64,000 bases of DNA from Agaricus subrufescens (Eukaryota > Basidiomycota > Agaricomycetes > Agaricales > Agaricaceae), in assembly GCA_029945375.1 (NCBI GenBank), contig CM057063.1, forward strand, positions 1,116,001-1,180,000, written 5' to 3'. The notes below the pieces were generated by a model, which saw nothing but the letters and a program-made list of their open reading frames with translations, did no database searches and was not told where the DNA came from. The translations under genes and the position numbers were made by a program. Below, piece by piece: positions 33,710-44,775 of the stretch (position 1 is its first letter; every line of letters starts with the position of its first letter).

Positions 33710-34554
33710 CTAAAAGATAGCGCGGACGAGCCCACCGCCAATGGCAGCCCCTGTACCATGATTGTCACTTTGGGTTTTCATGAATAAAAGGAACAAGACG
33801 CACCAGCTCCGAAACCGACACCGCCTGCTGCCGAGTGAGCCATCTATACAAGTTCGGTTCAGAAAGGCAGTGAGTGATTCGTATGCTGAATATTACCATA
33901 CCGTCTTTTTCAGGTCGCCATACTTTCCCTTCTTTTCTTGTTGTCCCTGATCTTCCTGAAGTCCGATCGAGTTTGTCGGCCCTTGGGTGGGGGTTGGTGC
34001 AGGTGCAGCAGCAGGAGGTTGATCCATGCCGTGATACGCGGCTCTGAAAGGTTTATACACAGGCCTCTGGCTCGTGGGTGTAGATTCCTGAATTTTCTCC
34101 ACAAAGTTCGCCGGAAATACACCCTGGCGACCATTAAGACGACCAGTCCACCAGTCCTTATTTGTCTCTTCTACGATTTCGACGACATCTCCTTCCTGAA
34201 TGGAGAGGTCGGTTTGGTCCTGAAAAATTATAATGAGCACATGGCAACCTATCTATCAATTGAGAGACGCACTTGACCGCTCCAGGCCCACAAGACGCGA
34301 GCCCGAGGCGTAGAAGCCGGTGCGGCCTGGGAAGGCACAGGCGTTGGAGCGACAGCATGAGGTGTAGGTGAAGGGAAAGATGGTGCTACGACATTGGCAT
34401 TCGCAGGGGCGTCTGAATGAGGCAGCTTGGCGAGAAACTGGGATGCATCTTGTTGTGCAACGTAGCCTTGAGACACCAAGAACTGAATGTTATTTTCAAC
34501 CTGAGACACGATGTGTGCGAGCAGGACAGTGTTTTGGGAATTCGTGAAGGTCAT
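33710..34554 (-). CDS. LSB1/PIN3-type SH3 protein, paralogue A
   Basis: Small actin-patch adaptor related to yeast Lsb1/Lsb2(Pin3), which bind Las17/WASP through an SH3 domain. The N-terminus MTFTNSQNTVLLAHIVSQVE, with a helix to FLAKLP, precedes a Pro/Ala linker. The SH3 domain runs ARVLWAWSGQ, then after a phase-0 intron DQTDLSIQEGDVVEIVEETN, KDWWTGRLNGRQGVFPANFV. The C-terminal exons give KYGDLKKT, MAHSAAGGVGFGAG and AAIGGGLVRAIF, a Gly-rich tail conserved in this fungal family; TAG at 33710-33712. The linker after the SH3 domain has no PPxY motif, unlike paralogue B at 42199. Head-to-head with pICln. Confidence 0.85.
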
Positions 34555-34711
34555 GGTGTGGAAGATGAAGATGCAGCAAGGGAACAAGGGTAGGAATTAT
34601 TCAATATAAACCTATGGGCGGCCATGGTTGCGGTGGTGATCTAAACAGCGGCCACATGCCACATGGCTTCAACTCTAAATTTATCGCCATCACATATCCA
34701 TCGTCCTGACC
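34555..34711. promoter_or_regulatory. Bidirectional promoter, SH3 paralogue A / pICln
   Basis: 157 bp between divergent start codons. It contains ggcggccatgg and gcggccacatgcc, two similar GC-rich blocks around 34618 and 34648 that could be shared elements. Confidence 0.4.
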
Positions 34712-35589
34712 ATGCCAGCCATCCACCCCATCTCTGCCCTTCCCCCCTTCGTTTCCCCCGACCAGCACGCCTCGCTGGTCGCATCAACCCCAACTTCCTT
34801 CAATGACATTCCTCCCATCGTGCAGCACCAGGAACAAAACGTTACCCTCACCCTTGATCCCTCGCTATCCGAGTTCTCAGGCGATGATCTAAAAGGGTCT
34901 TTGTACGTTCTTACCAGGTAAACTGATCACATCTGTTTCAATTCTTGGAGCCTCAAGTCGTTGCCAGTGCTCTCGTGTTTTGGTCCTCCACCAAAGGGCG
35001 CGGGTTTCAGGTCGAATATCCCTCCATCACACTGCATGCCATCTCCCGGGGCGAACCTGGGCCCTCGATCTACTGTCAACTCGACGAAAGCAATGCAGAA
35101 CAAACCCCAGCAGACGATCAACAGTATGATGACATGCGTGAATTGAACATCATACCCAGCTCCCCCGAATCCTGTATGTTACACTTCACCGTGTTTGCAC
35201 CTCGGACAGCTCAAACTTTTTTTTTTACTTAGTGGAGCCTATTTTTGAGGCCCTTTCCTATTGTGCTTCTCTTCATCCAGGTGAAGATATCGAGGAAGAC
35301 AACGAGCTGGACGATGCCTTCATCGATCCCAACACCAATTTCGAAGTTTTCAACGGAACAGACGATGAGGAGCTCAGCGAAGTCGGGAGGGTGCGCAGTG
35401 ATTTACTCAACGATAACCGCTTCGCACCATACTAGACAATATCAATAGGCCGCCCTCCAGCACTTAGAGTCTATCATCTACAATCCATTTGAAGATGCTC
35501 AACAAGACCCATCTACTGGTACACCCACCCAAAATAACCTGAATGGAACGAGCGAGAACGATCAAAAAAGGACAAGCAATCCTTCGTAG
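34712..35589 (+). CDS. pICln / Lot5-family methylosome chaperone subunit
   Basis: pICln binds Sm proteins, presents them to the PRMT5 methylosome and holds them before snRNP assembly; it was first described as a chloride-current regulator. The PH-like fold is visible: NVTLTLDPSLSEFSGDDLKG then SLYVLTS, and after a short intron ALVFWSSTKGRGFQVEYPSI and TLHAISRGEPGPSIYCQLDE. Acidic stretches follow (SLHPGEDIEEDNELDDAF; NGTDDEELSEVGR) with a final helix ALQHLESIIYNPFEDAQ. This order is typical of the family. TAG at 35587-35589. It converges on NUP159 with only 72 bp between the stops. Confidence 0.88.
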
Positions 35590-35661
35590 ATATGTAATCG
35601 ATCCTAGTTTGTAACAGATATAGAACAATCATAGAGCAACGCAAAGAAAACTAAGCTACCA

Positions 35662-38600
35662 CTACTTCAAAAATGCCTCAAATCCACCTCCAGGTAGTGA
35701 GCTCGGAGATTTACTTCGATTCGCTGGTGAAGGTGTTGATGGCGCGGAAGGAGTAAGGGGTACAAAGGGAAACGTTGGTTTTCCATCGCCAGGGGACTTG
35801 CTGGACGGGAAAGATGGAGGCGTACCCCAGAAATCCGCAGCAGAGGCCTTAACAGGGGGTGAAGCCTCACTCGGTGTCCTCTTCAATGAAACAGAGCTGT
35901 GTTTTTTAGGGTTTGAGCCAGCACCTCGCTTCGTACTAGGTAGAGGCGCGCCAGGATGAAACTTATCATCGGCTGGAACGTTAAGATCTATGCCCCAAAA
36001 TGTACCTTTGCTATCTTCAGGCGGTGGGAAAAGAGGTCCTTGAACAGATTCAAAGATTTTCGAAGTGCCTGGATATTTTCGCGGTGTCTCGAACGCTGAC
36101 GGAGGTCGTGGTGCCGAAGCCGCCCTGACGTTAAGTATTGGTTCCTTGCGAACCTTCAAGAGAGCCTTTTTCAGCTTGTGCGCCGACCGCTCAGCATTCA
36201 AGGCAGCGGCGGTTGTCACTGCGACGTGCGGTGTTATAGCAATACCACGTCGTTGTCGATCCGGTAAACGGATATCACGGTTCCCGGATAAAGAGTTTTG
36301 AGATCCAATTTTAAGTTTTGAAACGCGGTCAGCCAGTCTCGCAACCTCATCGTTCTGTTGCTGGATTGCTATATCTATGTTCCGATAGGTTCGGTTGATG
36401 ACATCGAGAGTTGGGGCCCTGGAGTTCAGTCATTAGCATTAGCATCCTCCCCTGGCGTCATTCAAGGATCATTGACTAACTTGATATGCGGTCGGCCAGA
36501 AGCCGCCTGGGAGACCTTCCTCTTTGATTCCTGTAAGTGCGACTCCAATTTCTGAATGCGGTCTCGCGCGACCTGTCAATAGATCAGATGATAAGAGATT
36601 CAATAACTACACAAGACCTACTCTGATGCCACGACGAAGGTATTGTTGCGACTCTAGATGTTCCGGTCCGAGTGACCGTGTATTTAGCATCTTAGAAAAC
36701 TCCTTATCTCTCTTCGCTTTGTTGAAACGAGCGATCTCTTCCCGTCTCGTGTTCGCTTATCTCGGAATTAGACTTTCGTCCGAAAAAGTAAATAAAAATC
36801 GTCATACTGACCTCGTAACATGTTGCCATTCAATTCCCGTAGGGTCTGCTTGAAATTCTCCCGTATACCAACCAGTTCTTCGAGATCATCTTCAAGTTGC
36901 AGCAACGTTTGCCGGAAAGTATTTGCATCAGCAATTGCCCATTTATTACGATCACCTAGCTCCGCTTTGAGGCGTGATCCTCCAGCAGCTTTGGTCAGGC
37001 GACCATATCTGGTAGAGACTTCGTCTCTTAACTCTTTCAACTAGAGGGAAAAGAAATTATTGAGTCAAATTAGATCTGACAATAATAACAAATTCTCACC
37101 TCCGCCAGTTCCTTCTCTATTCCTTCAACCATCGAATAACATGCCAACTCAATGGTCATCTGTTGAGGCTGTTGAGGCTGTTGAGGTTGTTGAGGTTGTT
37201 GAGGTTGTTGAGGTTGTTGAGGTTGTTGAGGTTGTTGAGGTTGTTGAGGTTGTTGAGGTTGTTGAAGTTGTTGAGGTTGTTGAGATTGTTGGGGTTGCTG
37301 AGGAAGTTGTGGCTGCTGTGGCTGTTGAGGCTTCGAGGCCAAAAGTGAAGGTGTAGCTGGTTTATTTGCAGGAGTCAAAGGAGTCTGTTGAGGCGGTTTC
37401 GGAGAACTTTGGTGACTATCCAATCCCCAGATACCTGTAGGCTGAGGGCCGAAGAAACCAGACGGCTTAAGCCCTGCGGGTAACTCAGCACGGGCGAAGA
37501 CCGATGGCTTAGCCATCGTTGGGGCAGACTCCGTCGAGGGCAATTGACTTGGTGGAGCCATTGGCTTAGGCGCAAGAGAGAAAGGTGGGAGTGAGAAAGG
37601 TACAGACGTAGTCGAAGGAGCAGCCTTGGGTACCTGCGGGAGTTCTGGAAGCGAAGGGGATTTCGAAGTCTCCTTTTTCGTCTCCGTAGCAGGTTCGGTT
37701 GGTTTTGCAAAAACGGACACAGGCGGTTGGGTCGCGGCGGGGATTGGCGAGGGTGCTTGAACAGGTGCAGCCTCCGGCGTAGCACGCATGGTTGAGCTCT
37801 CCTTTCCAGAAACTGGGCCGCCGAGGGCTGATAACAAAGGAGGCGTCTTCGGCCTCACAGTCACGTCATCTTCCTCCTGCTTGACTGGTTTCTCTCTGGC
37901 GATAGATGGCTGAGGCGAAACAGAAGTCCTAGTTGCGGAAGGTTGCTTGATCTCAGACTCTTTTTTGATTTCACCTTCCTCTTCCTCATCTTCTCCAGAT
38001 ACAGGTTTGGCTGCCAATGGGGAACTGCGCGTAGGTCGTGTGCTTGGTCGACCGAGTCCAACTCCAAACGGCGAAGGGGAGGGAGAAGGAGAGGATGATG
38101 TTGTAGATGCAGGTGTGGGTGAAGGACTCTTTGCATGAATCTTAGGCCCCATGGAAGGTGATCCAGGAGGTGTAGTGCTCTCTACCTGAGTAGCCGGTGT
38201 TTGATTACCATCGGCTGGTGGCGATGGAGAGACAGAAATAGATGGAACCTCAGGCTGAGGCGTCGGCGAAGGCGTATGTCTACTTGACACTTCAGACAAC
38301 TTGCCTTTCTTTCCATCGATTTCTCCCTCCTCTTCGGACTCGTCTTCGTCCGTTGATGTTTCACTAGAAAAGTCGGAAGATAAGAAGGAATGAGCATCGT
38401 CACCCTCGTCACCTTCGTCAATTACGTCATATGACCGGTCGGTACTGACATCAACAAATGATCCTATAGATGACACCGAGAGGTCACTGATAGAAGTGTC
38501 CCGATTCGCCTCACTAGATGACCCAATCGAAATGATACTAGCTTCTGATTTGACAGCAGAAGGCACAGGAGCTTTAGGTGTAGTACTCTCTTCTTGTTTT

Positions 38601-41600
38601 GTGACAGGGGGTTGTGTCTTGGGCGTAGTGCTTTCTTCTTGTCTGGCACCAGTCGAAGGTGTCGGAGTTTTAGGTGTAGTACTTTCCCCTCGTTCTCTAG
38701 CAATCAGAGACATCGGTGTTTTGGGTGTGGTAGTTTCCTCCCGTTCGGCAATGTTCGAGGGTGCAGGTGTTTTGGGAGTAGTCGATACATCTGAAGGCGC
38801 AGGTCCGGTAGATGTTGGCGTAGATAGGTTAGAAAACACAGATATCGGTTTGCGTGGAGTCGAAGGACCTGTTATAGGCCCGTCCAAAGGATTGGTTGAA
38901 AAAGATTTGTCCTCGTCTGTATCTTTCTCTTTCTCACCACTGCCTTCGCTCTGCAACATTTCTGAGAACGACTTGTTCGTCCCACCAGAAAGGCCGAGGA
39001 ATCCTGAACTCGGACCACTGAAAGCACTAAAAGCACTAAACCCACTGGCAGCCGCTGGTTTTGTCGGCGTCGTCGTTGGAGTCGTTGATCCGAGAACTGG
39101 CTTTGCGGCCCCCATCTGGGAAGTAGAACCAAACACCGGTCGATTGTGAGCACCAAGTTGAGATGGTGCTCCGAAGGCTGGTGTAGCAGTAGCAGTCGAA
39201 AGCGCTGGTTTGGATTGCGCAAATCCTCCAAACGCAGTAACAGGCATTTTCTCATCGTGTTTCTTGAAGAATGGTGATGTCTCTTCTAAAGCTTTGAGCC
39301 CACCAAAGGCAGTAGACTCTCGGATAAAGGATGACGATGAAGAGGTGGGGGCCAACACTTCTTTCTTAATTTCGGCAGGGGAGCCATCAAGCCTACGGGG
39401 TAAAGATTCGGGCGATGAAGGTGGTGACATCATACCAGGAGGCGGTTGAGTTGGGCCACTGTGGGGCGTGGGTGTAGTCTCCGCACTTGTTCGCAACCCA
39501 AAGCCAGACGTAGAGCTCGGAAAGCCGGGAGACGAGGGAGTGCCAAAGGGACTGGTGCTATTGAGGGGTTGTATTGCTGATTCCGAAGGAGCACTAGCAC
39601 TCGGTTGCTCTGGCTGTGAAGCAGCGCCGAATGCGCTGGTCCCGCCGGACGCATATGCAGCAAACCCACCCGTCGTAGATGATCCACCCTTATTAGATTG
39701 TAGAGCCGAGCCAAACGATACGGGCGAAGCTGATGCGAATGCAGCAAAGGCATTGCCACTCGCAGGTGCAGTCGTTGCGGATGCGGGCTTTGCAAAGCCC
39801 GTCTGACCAAAACTGGGCTGTCCGAACGACGGTTTCGCAAAACCGGTCTGGCCAAAGGCAGGATGTGCTGCCGAAGAAGTTGGCTGACTTGAAGATTTTT
39901 CTTGACTAGGGCTGTGGGTTGGAGTAGTCGAGCCATAGTTGCTAAAGGCACCAAATCCCTGTGCTGGCCTAATAACACCACCGAAAGCAGAGGTAGCGGG
40001 TGGACTAGTCGAGGATGGGGGGCTAAACGAACCAAAGATTCCAGTTTTGGACTTGTTATCACTAACCTCCGAGCCTCCTTCGCCTAGAGATAATCCACCA
40101 AATCCCGGTGTTGTGCCATCCGACATGGATGCCTCCCTCGTCATCTCATCAGACGCTGGCTGTGTTGGAGGCGGCATCAAAGACGAAGTAGCTCCAAAGC
40201 TAGGTCCTCCAAATACATTCCCTGTATCTCGATGGGATGCAATATCTGAAAATGCATTCCCAGCAGGTTGGGGTCCAAAGAAGGATGAGCTTGACTGAGA
40301 TGAGCTGAATGAGGAACTTTGCCCAAAGACGGATGAACTTGCGGATGGTGAGCCAAACGCGGAGGGTTGGCCAAAAGTTGCTTGAGAAGCCTGTCTGAAT
40401 AGTGAAGGCGATTGAGCGCTTGCACCAAATGGTGAGTTCTGCTGCGTGATGCCAGACTCGGGAGCGACGAAACCCGAGAGCGAGGTAAGAACATTAGCAG
40501 CATCTTTTTCGTCCATGGGGGCATCCACGGTGATATCCACCGGTCCTTGTGGTCCTTGTGTTGCCATACCTGTGCCAGTAACCGTTGACATCATCTTAAG
40601 GTATGGTTTGTTGTGTTCAAGCCGCCAAGCTTGGACCGATCCGTCGTTGAGGTAGGCGTACACGATTGGCGCTGAGGTCTTGGAATCTGTCAAATCAAGA
40701 TCCAGCATCATGAGGGTCGTTTCGTCTGATTGCTTATCAAGAGGAAGTGACACAGGGTTCTCTTGCGACTGTTGATACCATTGGCCGCTATGCGCACCAA
40801 GAATCTCGATGTCGCTTGAAGCGCGGTCACCAACAACAACCAAGGATTTTGAGTTCTCTGATATAGAATCTTCGTCCCAGTGAGGTAGAACCAGACTATG
40901 TGACTCTTGCTGACGGTCGGCCATGGGGAAGGGGTGCAATGCGTCAAATGCAGTCAGAGTGCCGGACTTTATATCAAGGTAAACGATTTGTTGAAGGGAT
41001 TCTCCCTGATTCGCTATCTGTGGTGCGTATGTCACCCTGAATGTGTGTCCAGGGCTTAACCAATTCAACCCGACTAGCTGACCCTCGACGGCCGCAGGGA
41101 GATGTTTGTTCGGCACCGACAGATTATTTGGAGCAAACGTTAGAATATCACCACTCCGGAGACCGATGGCAAGGTGTTTACCCTTTGGAGACCAGGAAAC
41201 TATGTAACTGATTCAGCACTCATCAATTTATGGTCAACCAACAAACACTCACCTGCCACAGGGTTGCCATTCGGATTTGCAGATGACCAACCTCCCAACG
41301 ACTCCAAATTGGTGTTCATGAGTTGGACCACTCCATCACTCCGTACCACAGCAAGTTTGTCGACTAGATCAGGTTCTGTTCCAGGATTAGGAGCAATCTG
41401 ACGTAGGGCGCCGTACTGTGCGTTGTATGTGTGAAGAGGCGCTACGAAACCCTCGCCAGGCGAAAACAACATCGCAGTGTCGTAGACATGAATGGAGCCG
41501 TTGTCACTTCCAACTAAGAGCCTGGTATCATTCTGAGCAAACACAACGATGGTAGGAAGTCCGACATTCAAGTTGAGATCGCGCTGAGGGAGAAAGAACC

Positions 41601-42055
41601 CCGCGTCGCCTTCATTTGCAGTCTGGATAGAATCCCGCAAGTCTTTCAGAGGAGAAAAAATGATATCTACAACATTCACGTGTAAGTATCGACGTATCAT
41701 CTTACGGACACACAGCTTGCCTTGAGCTTCGCCAATCTTTCGCACAGCAGCAAACCACCCCTTTGTATTCGCCACAGCAAACGGACGATATGTTATTAGG
41801 CTGTCAAGAGTGAAGGGCTCGGAGAGATAGACACGCGTGGATTTGTTGATGAGCCGGAAAGTGGGATACTAGGACCAAAGCTAGTCAATACGAAATACGC
41901 GATATGTGATCCTCACCTACATTGAAACCGTCTGAAGGGCACGACTTTCGGTTCGGATTGACCCTGACGTTGGATTGGGGCGGGTAGGCAATGGGCGGAA
42001 ATCGTTCCGATGGGAGAATGGAGGGGCCAGCATGGCTCAAGGGCGTGAACTGCAT
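35662..42055 (-). CDS. NUP159: Cytoplasmic-face FG nucleoporin Nup159/Nup214
   Basis: Anchors mRNA-export factors (Dbp5/Gle1) on the cytoplasmic side of the pore. The start MQFTPLSHAGPSILPSERF (42055) splices to GFNYPTFRLINKSTRVYLSE and WFAAVRKIGEAQGK, the beginning of a seven-bladed propeller (VGLPTIVVFAQNDTRLLVGS, GSIHVYDTAMLF, VAVRSDGVVQLMN, then VEGQLVGLNWLSPGHTFRV, SAPIVYAYLNDGSVQAWRLE). A 1,300-codon exon (41116-37070) follows with FG, SxFG and PxFG repeats, STTPKTP repeats, acidic Ser-rich parts and a long QQP repeat. The 3' exons encode the C-terminal coiled coils (SMVEGIEKELAEV, RLKAELGDRNKWAIADANTF, LEDDLEELVGIRENFKQTL), and a tail ending PGGGFEAFLK. It is the largest protein here. 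Divergent from SH3 paralogue B. Confidence 0.92.
37159..37333 (-). repeat. NUP159: 9-bp coding repeat (QQP)n in NUP159
   Basis: About 17-18 tandem 9-bp units, read as tgttgaggt on the plus strand and encoding Gln-Gln-Pro on the minus strand, with a few Leu and Ser substitutions near one end. The unit is nearly perfect in the middle, so length polymorphism by slippage is likely. It lies between the FG region and the C-terminal coiled coil. Confidence 0.9.
38560..38795 (-). repeat. NUP159: Degenerate STTPKTP repeats in NUP159
   Basis: Five or six copies of (S/T)TTPK(T/A)P, spaced by 10-14 variable residues (ending AEREE, RERGE, ARQEE, TKQEE), form a tandem array at about 45-bp spacing. Each copy offers a Thr-Pro site that a proline-directed kinase could use. 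Confidence 0.7.
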
Positions 42056-42198
42056 GATGGCGAGGGAGAGAGCCTGCCCAGCCAGCTCTCCCCACCACCT
42101 CGAGCACCTTTGGCCCCACGTGACCTGTGTATTTTTATCCTGGCCCGCGTCTCAGACTCGTCCAGCCGATTAATGGCTCACGGGCTTAATCGTCCACC
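42056..42198. promoter_or_regulatory. Bidirectional promoter, NUP159 / SH3 paralogue B
   Basis: 143 bp between divergent start codons. It includes a ccacgtgac E-box-like site near 42118, comparable to the ccacgtggg site in the MIC60/ATG22-like promoter. Confidence 0.4.
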
Positions 42199-43095
42199 AT
42201 GACCGCCGATAATCTTCTGACGCACATAGCCTCTCAAACCAGAGCAAACCTCGAAATCCTTGTCGCTCAGCACCAGCTGGCCGACAGCGATTGTCGAACC
42301 CTCTTGGAGAAGCTCAGGTCGATCGAGGATATATCTCAAGTCGCCGAAAGGACGCAAAACATAGCCATAGCACCCAGGGTCAGTACTCCAGATTCAAGAG
42401 CTCGCATTCCATCGCCCGCACCGGGGCCTGCACCCGTGCTCTTCCGTGCTCGAGCTATTTGGGCGTACAATGAACACGGACGTGTGAGTTTCTCTTCCTT
42501 TCTATCTCCTTCGGAAGCACCAATACTGTTCAAAGGATTCGAGAGACCTATCGTTCTCTCCTGGAGACGTCATAGAAATCACCAAGGAGATAAATGGGGA
42601 TTGGTGGGAGGGTAGATGCAATGGGAGAAGCGGGTTGTTCCCTGCAAATTATGTCGAGAAAACAAGCTCATTTGGATTCCCTCCCCAACCCATGAATGCT
42701 CCTCCGGCCCCGATGGGAGAGAAGTATAATCCTCATATTCCTCCACCGAATTATCACCAGCAATATATGCCACCCAACCCTGGTCCTGGACCCTACGCGC
42801 CAGCACCCTCTAACGTGCCTGCCCCCGCGCCAGCACCTCAGGTCGCCGAGCAGCAACAGCCCGGTAAACCACCAAAGAAACATCACTTTCCTTCCGGGTT
42901 GGGTAACACGGTGCGTATTAGCTCACAACTTAATATCGCAATGACAACCCTGACCATCTTAATGTTAGTTCGCTCATTCTGCAGTCGGTGGCGCAGGATT
43001 TGGTGTCGGTCTGTACTCATGTCAACCCCCTCTCGCCGTGTGGAGAGTTTGCTAACCCTATTCCAGGTTCTGCACTTATCAATAACATCTTCTGA
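42199..43095 (+). CDS. LSB1/PIN3-type SH3 protein with PPxY motif, paralogue B
   Basis: Paralogue of the SH3 gene at 33710-34554 in opposite orientation. It starts MTADNLLTHIASQTRANLEI, the same N-terminal helix. The SH3 domain reads FRARAIWAYNEHGR, a phase-0 intron, DSRDLSFSPGDVIEITKEIN, then GDWWEGRCNGRSGLFPANYV. The linker is Pro-rich and contains PPNY (42743-42754), a WW-domain ligand like the one through which yeast Lsb1/Pin3 contact Rsp5. The tail splices as PSGLGNT, FAHSAVGGAGFGVG and SALINNIF, TGA at 43093-43095. The three introns match paralogue A in position and phase. Confidence 0.85.
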
Positions 43096-43533
43096 TTTGC
43101 CTCGCGTGGCTTTGCACTTATCCCTGTGTGACTTGATTGCTATCATACTTGTACAAATATATTGTCTGTCGACCGCGATGTTGATATGTAACGATGTATA
43201 TGGTTAGAGCTTCAATCATGATCAACTCCAATTAGCCCCCTAAGTTGCTTTTAATTTATTCAACCCACAACCAAGTCCAACTAGAACACAAAACCGGTTT
43301 GTACTTGGATTTCTGCAGTTTCAGGTCTCTTCGCCGAGTCCCTGCGGCCGTATTTGTATTATTGTTCTCATTTTCTCTTGCATTGTTCAATTTTGGGGCT
43401 AAGATCCCAGAAAGATCGTATTAGAAATGATCCGTGGTCGGTACCGGATGTGGATTGAACTAACACTCACGGGCCCACTATAACCGAAAATCCCTGACAT
43501 TTCTTGTCGTCACCACGGACTCCGTCTTCAATC
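43096..43533. other. Intergenic, no gene seen
   Basis: 438 bp between SH3 paralogue B and the Nudix gene, both plus. AT-rich with no open frame of interest. It presumably holds a 3' UTR and the Nudix promoter. Confidence 0.45.
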
Positions 43534-44555
43534 ATGAACAGGGTTGATGTTCCACTAATCTCTCAAGAAATACTACATAGCCTCTCAGCCGACTCAAAGA
43601 CCTCAATCCAAAGGCTGATCGATTCTCTCGCAAATTCTCACTTACCTGATCTGTCCGTTCGTTATGCTAGAATTGGTCAGTTTCATTCACATGACGGACT
43701 TCATTCATAGGACGCTGTACCCTAGAAATCGGCTGGCAGCAGTACTCGTACTCCTATACGAAGACGAAGGAGCGCTCCGTGTTCTATTGACCACCCGATC
43801 GAAGACTTTGAGAACCCATGCAGGGCAAACTGCTCTCCCAGGCGGCAGGGTTGATGAAGGAGATAAGACGCTGGTGGAGACCGCGGTGGGTTATACACGC
43901 CTTCTTGATGCAAACAAGGTGATACTCAATTACATCATTCCCTCCTCACAGCTTCGCGAGGCATACGAAGAAGTGCAACTGCCGTTGGGTAGCTTGGACA
44001 TACACGTGTTGGGCGCCCATGAGCCATTTTTATCCTTGCACAAACTAGTGGTCACACCGGTGTTTGCCTTACTGACTCGGAAAAACCTGCTGGGTGAGCT
44101 CAAGCCGTCTGAGGCAGAAGTATCCAGAATCTTTAGTCATCCCTTGGAAGCGATTCTGGATCCGCAACTCTCCCAGCACGAGGCGAACCTCGTACCGTTG
44201 GGGAGTGAGGACTGGCCATATCAACCAACCTATCATGTAAGTTTGCACACCATATTCGGTTTTTAGAGTGGACTCATTCCTGAGCTTCAGTGCACGAGTG
44301 ATTCCACGGTTGCAATGCTCGGCAATTCAACATACAGAATGCACCGATTCCGAACGACTGCCTCCCCAATCAAAGGTCTAACGTCAGATATCCTAGTAAG
44401 ATCGTCAGCACGTTTTGCATTGTGCTAAATTGTAATATACATTAAAACAGATAAAGGTAGCCCAAGTTGCATATGGGAGAGCAACCGAGTATGAACGGTT
44501 TGCGCCGGGACAAATATGGGGATTTGAAGCGATTATGAGGGCATTACAAAAATAG
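43534..44555 (+). CDS. Nudix hydrolase, CoA diphosphatase type (PCD1/NUDT7-like)
   Basis: Hydrolyses CoA and acyl-CoA to 3',5'-ADP and phosphopantetheine derivatives, usually in peroxisomes. The start ATG is at 43534 (MNRVDVPLISQEIL). After a splice near 43647-43709 the frame gives TLYPRNRLAAVLVLLYEDEG, then the CoA-type signature LLTTRSKTLRTHAGQTALPG. The Nudix box GGRVDEGDKTLVETA is joined over a 66-nt intron to LREAYEEVQLPLG, completing Gx5Ex7REUxEExGU except that V-Q replaces the x-G. Further exons give LVVTPVFALLTRKNL, DSTVAMLGNSTYRMHRFRT and RATEYERFAPGQIWGFEA, ending ALQK, TAG at 44553-44555. No C-terminal SKL-type peroxisomal signal is seen. Confidence 0.87.
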
Positions 44556-44775
44556 AAAAGACTGTAGTGCGTATGATGGTTGCCGGAAGAATATTTTAAC
44601 CACAAAGCGAGAAGACGTGAGAATCGAAGTCACTGGCAATCGCGGCGACATCAGGCATCCTTTTGTGTTATAAAAGTCATGATACCATCGGCTATTTTAC
44701 AGCCCTTGTTCTCTCCTGGTTCTCTCCCACATACCGCCGCCACACTTCTTACTCTCCCCTCTCCCATCCTCTGCG

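Noticed and set aside
38496..39149. 217-codon plus-strand open frame opposite NUP159
   Set aside because: It is an antisense shadow of the low-complexity Ser/Thr/Pro coding region, with no domain and no splice logic.
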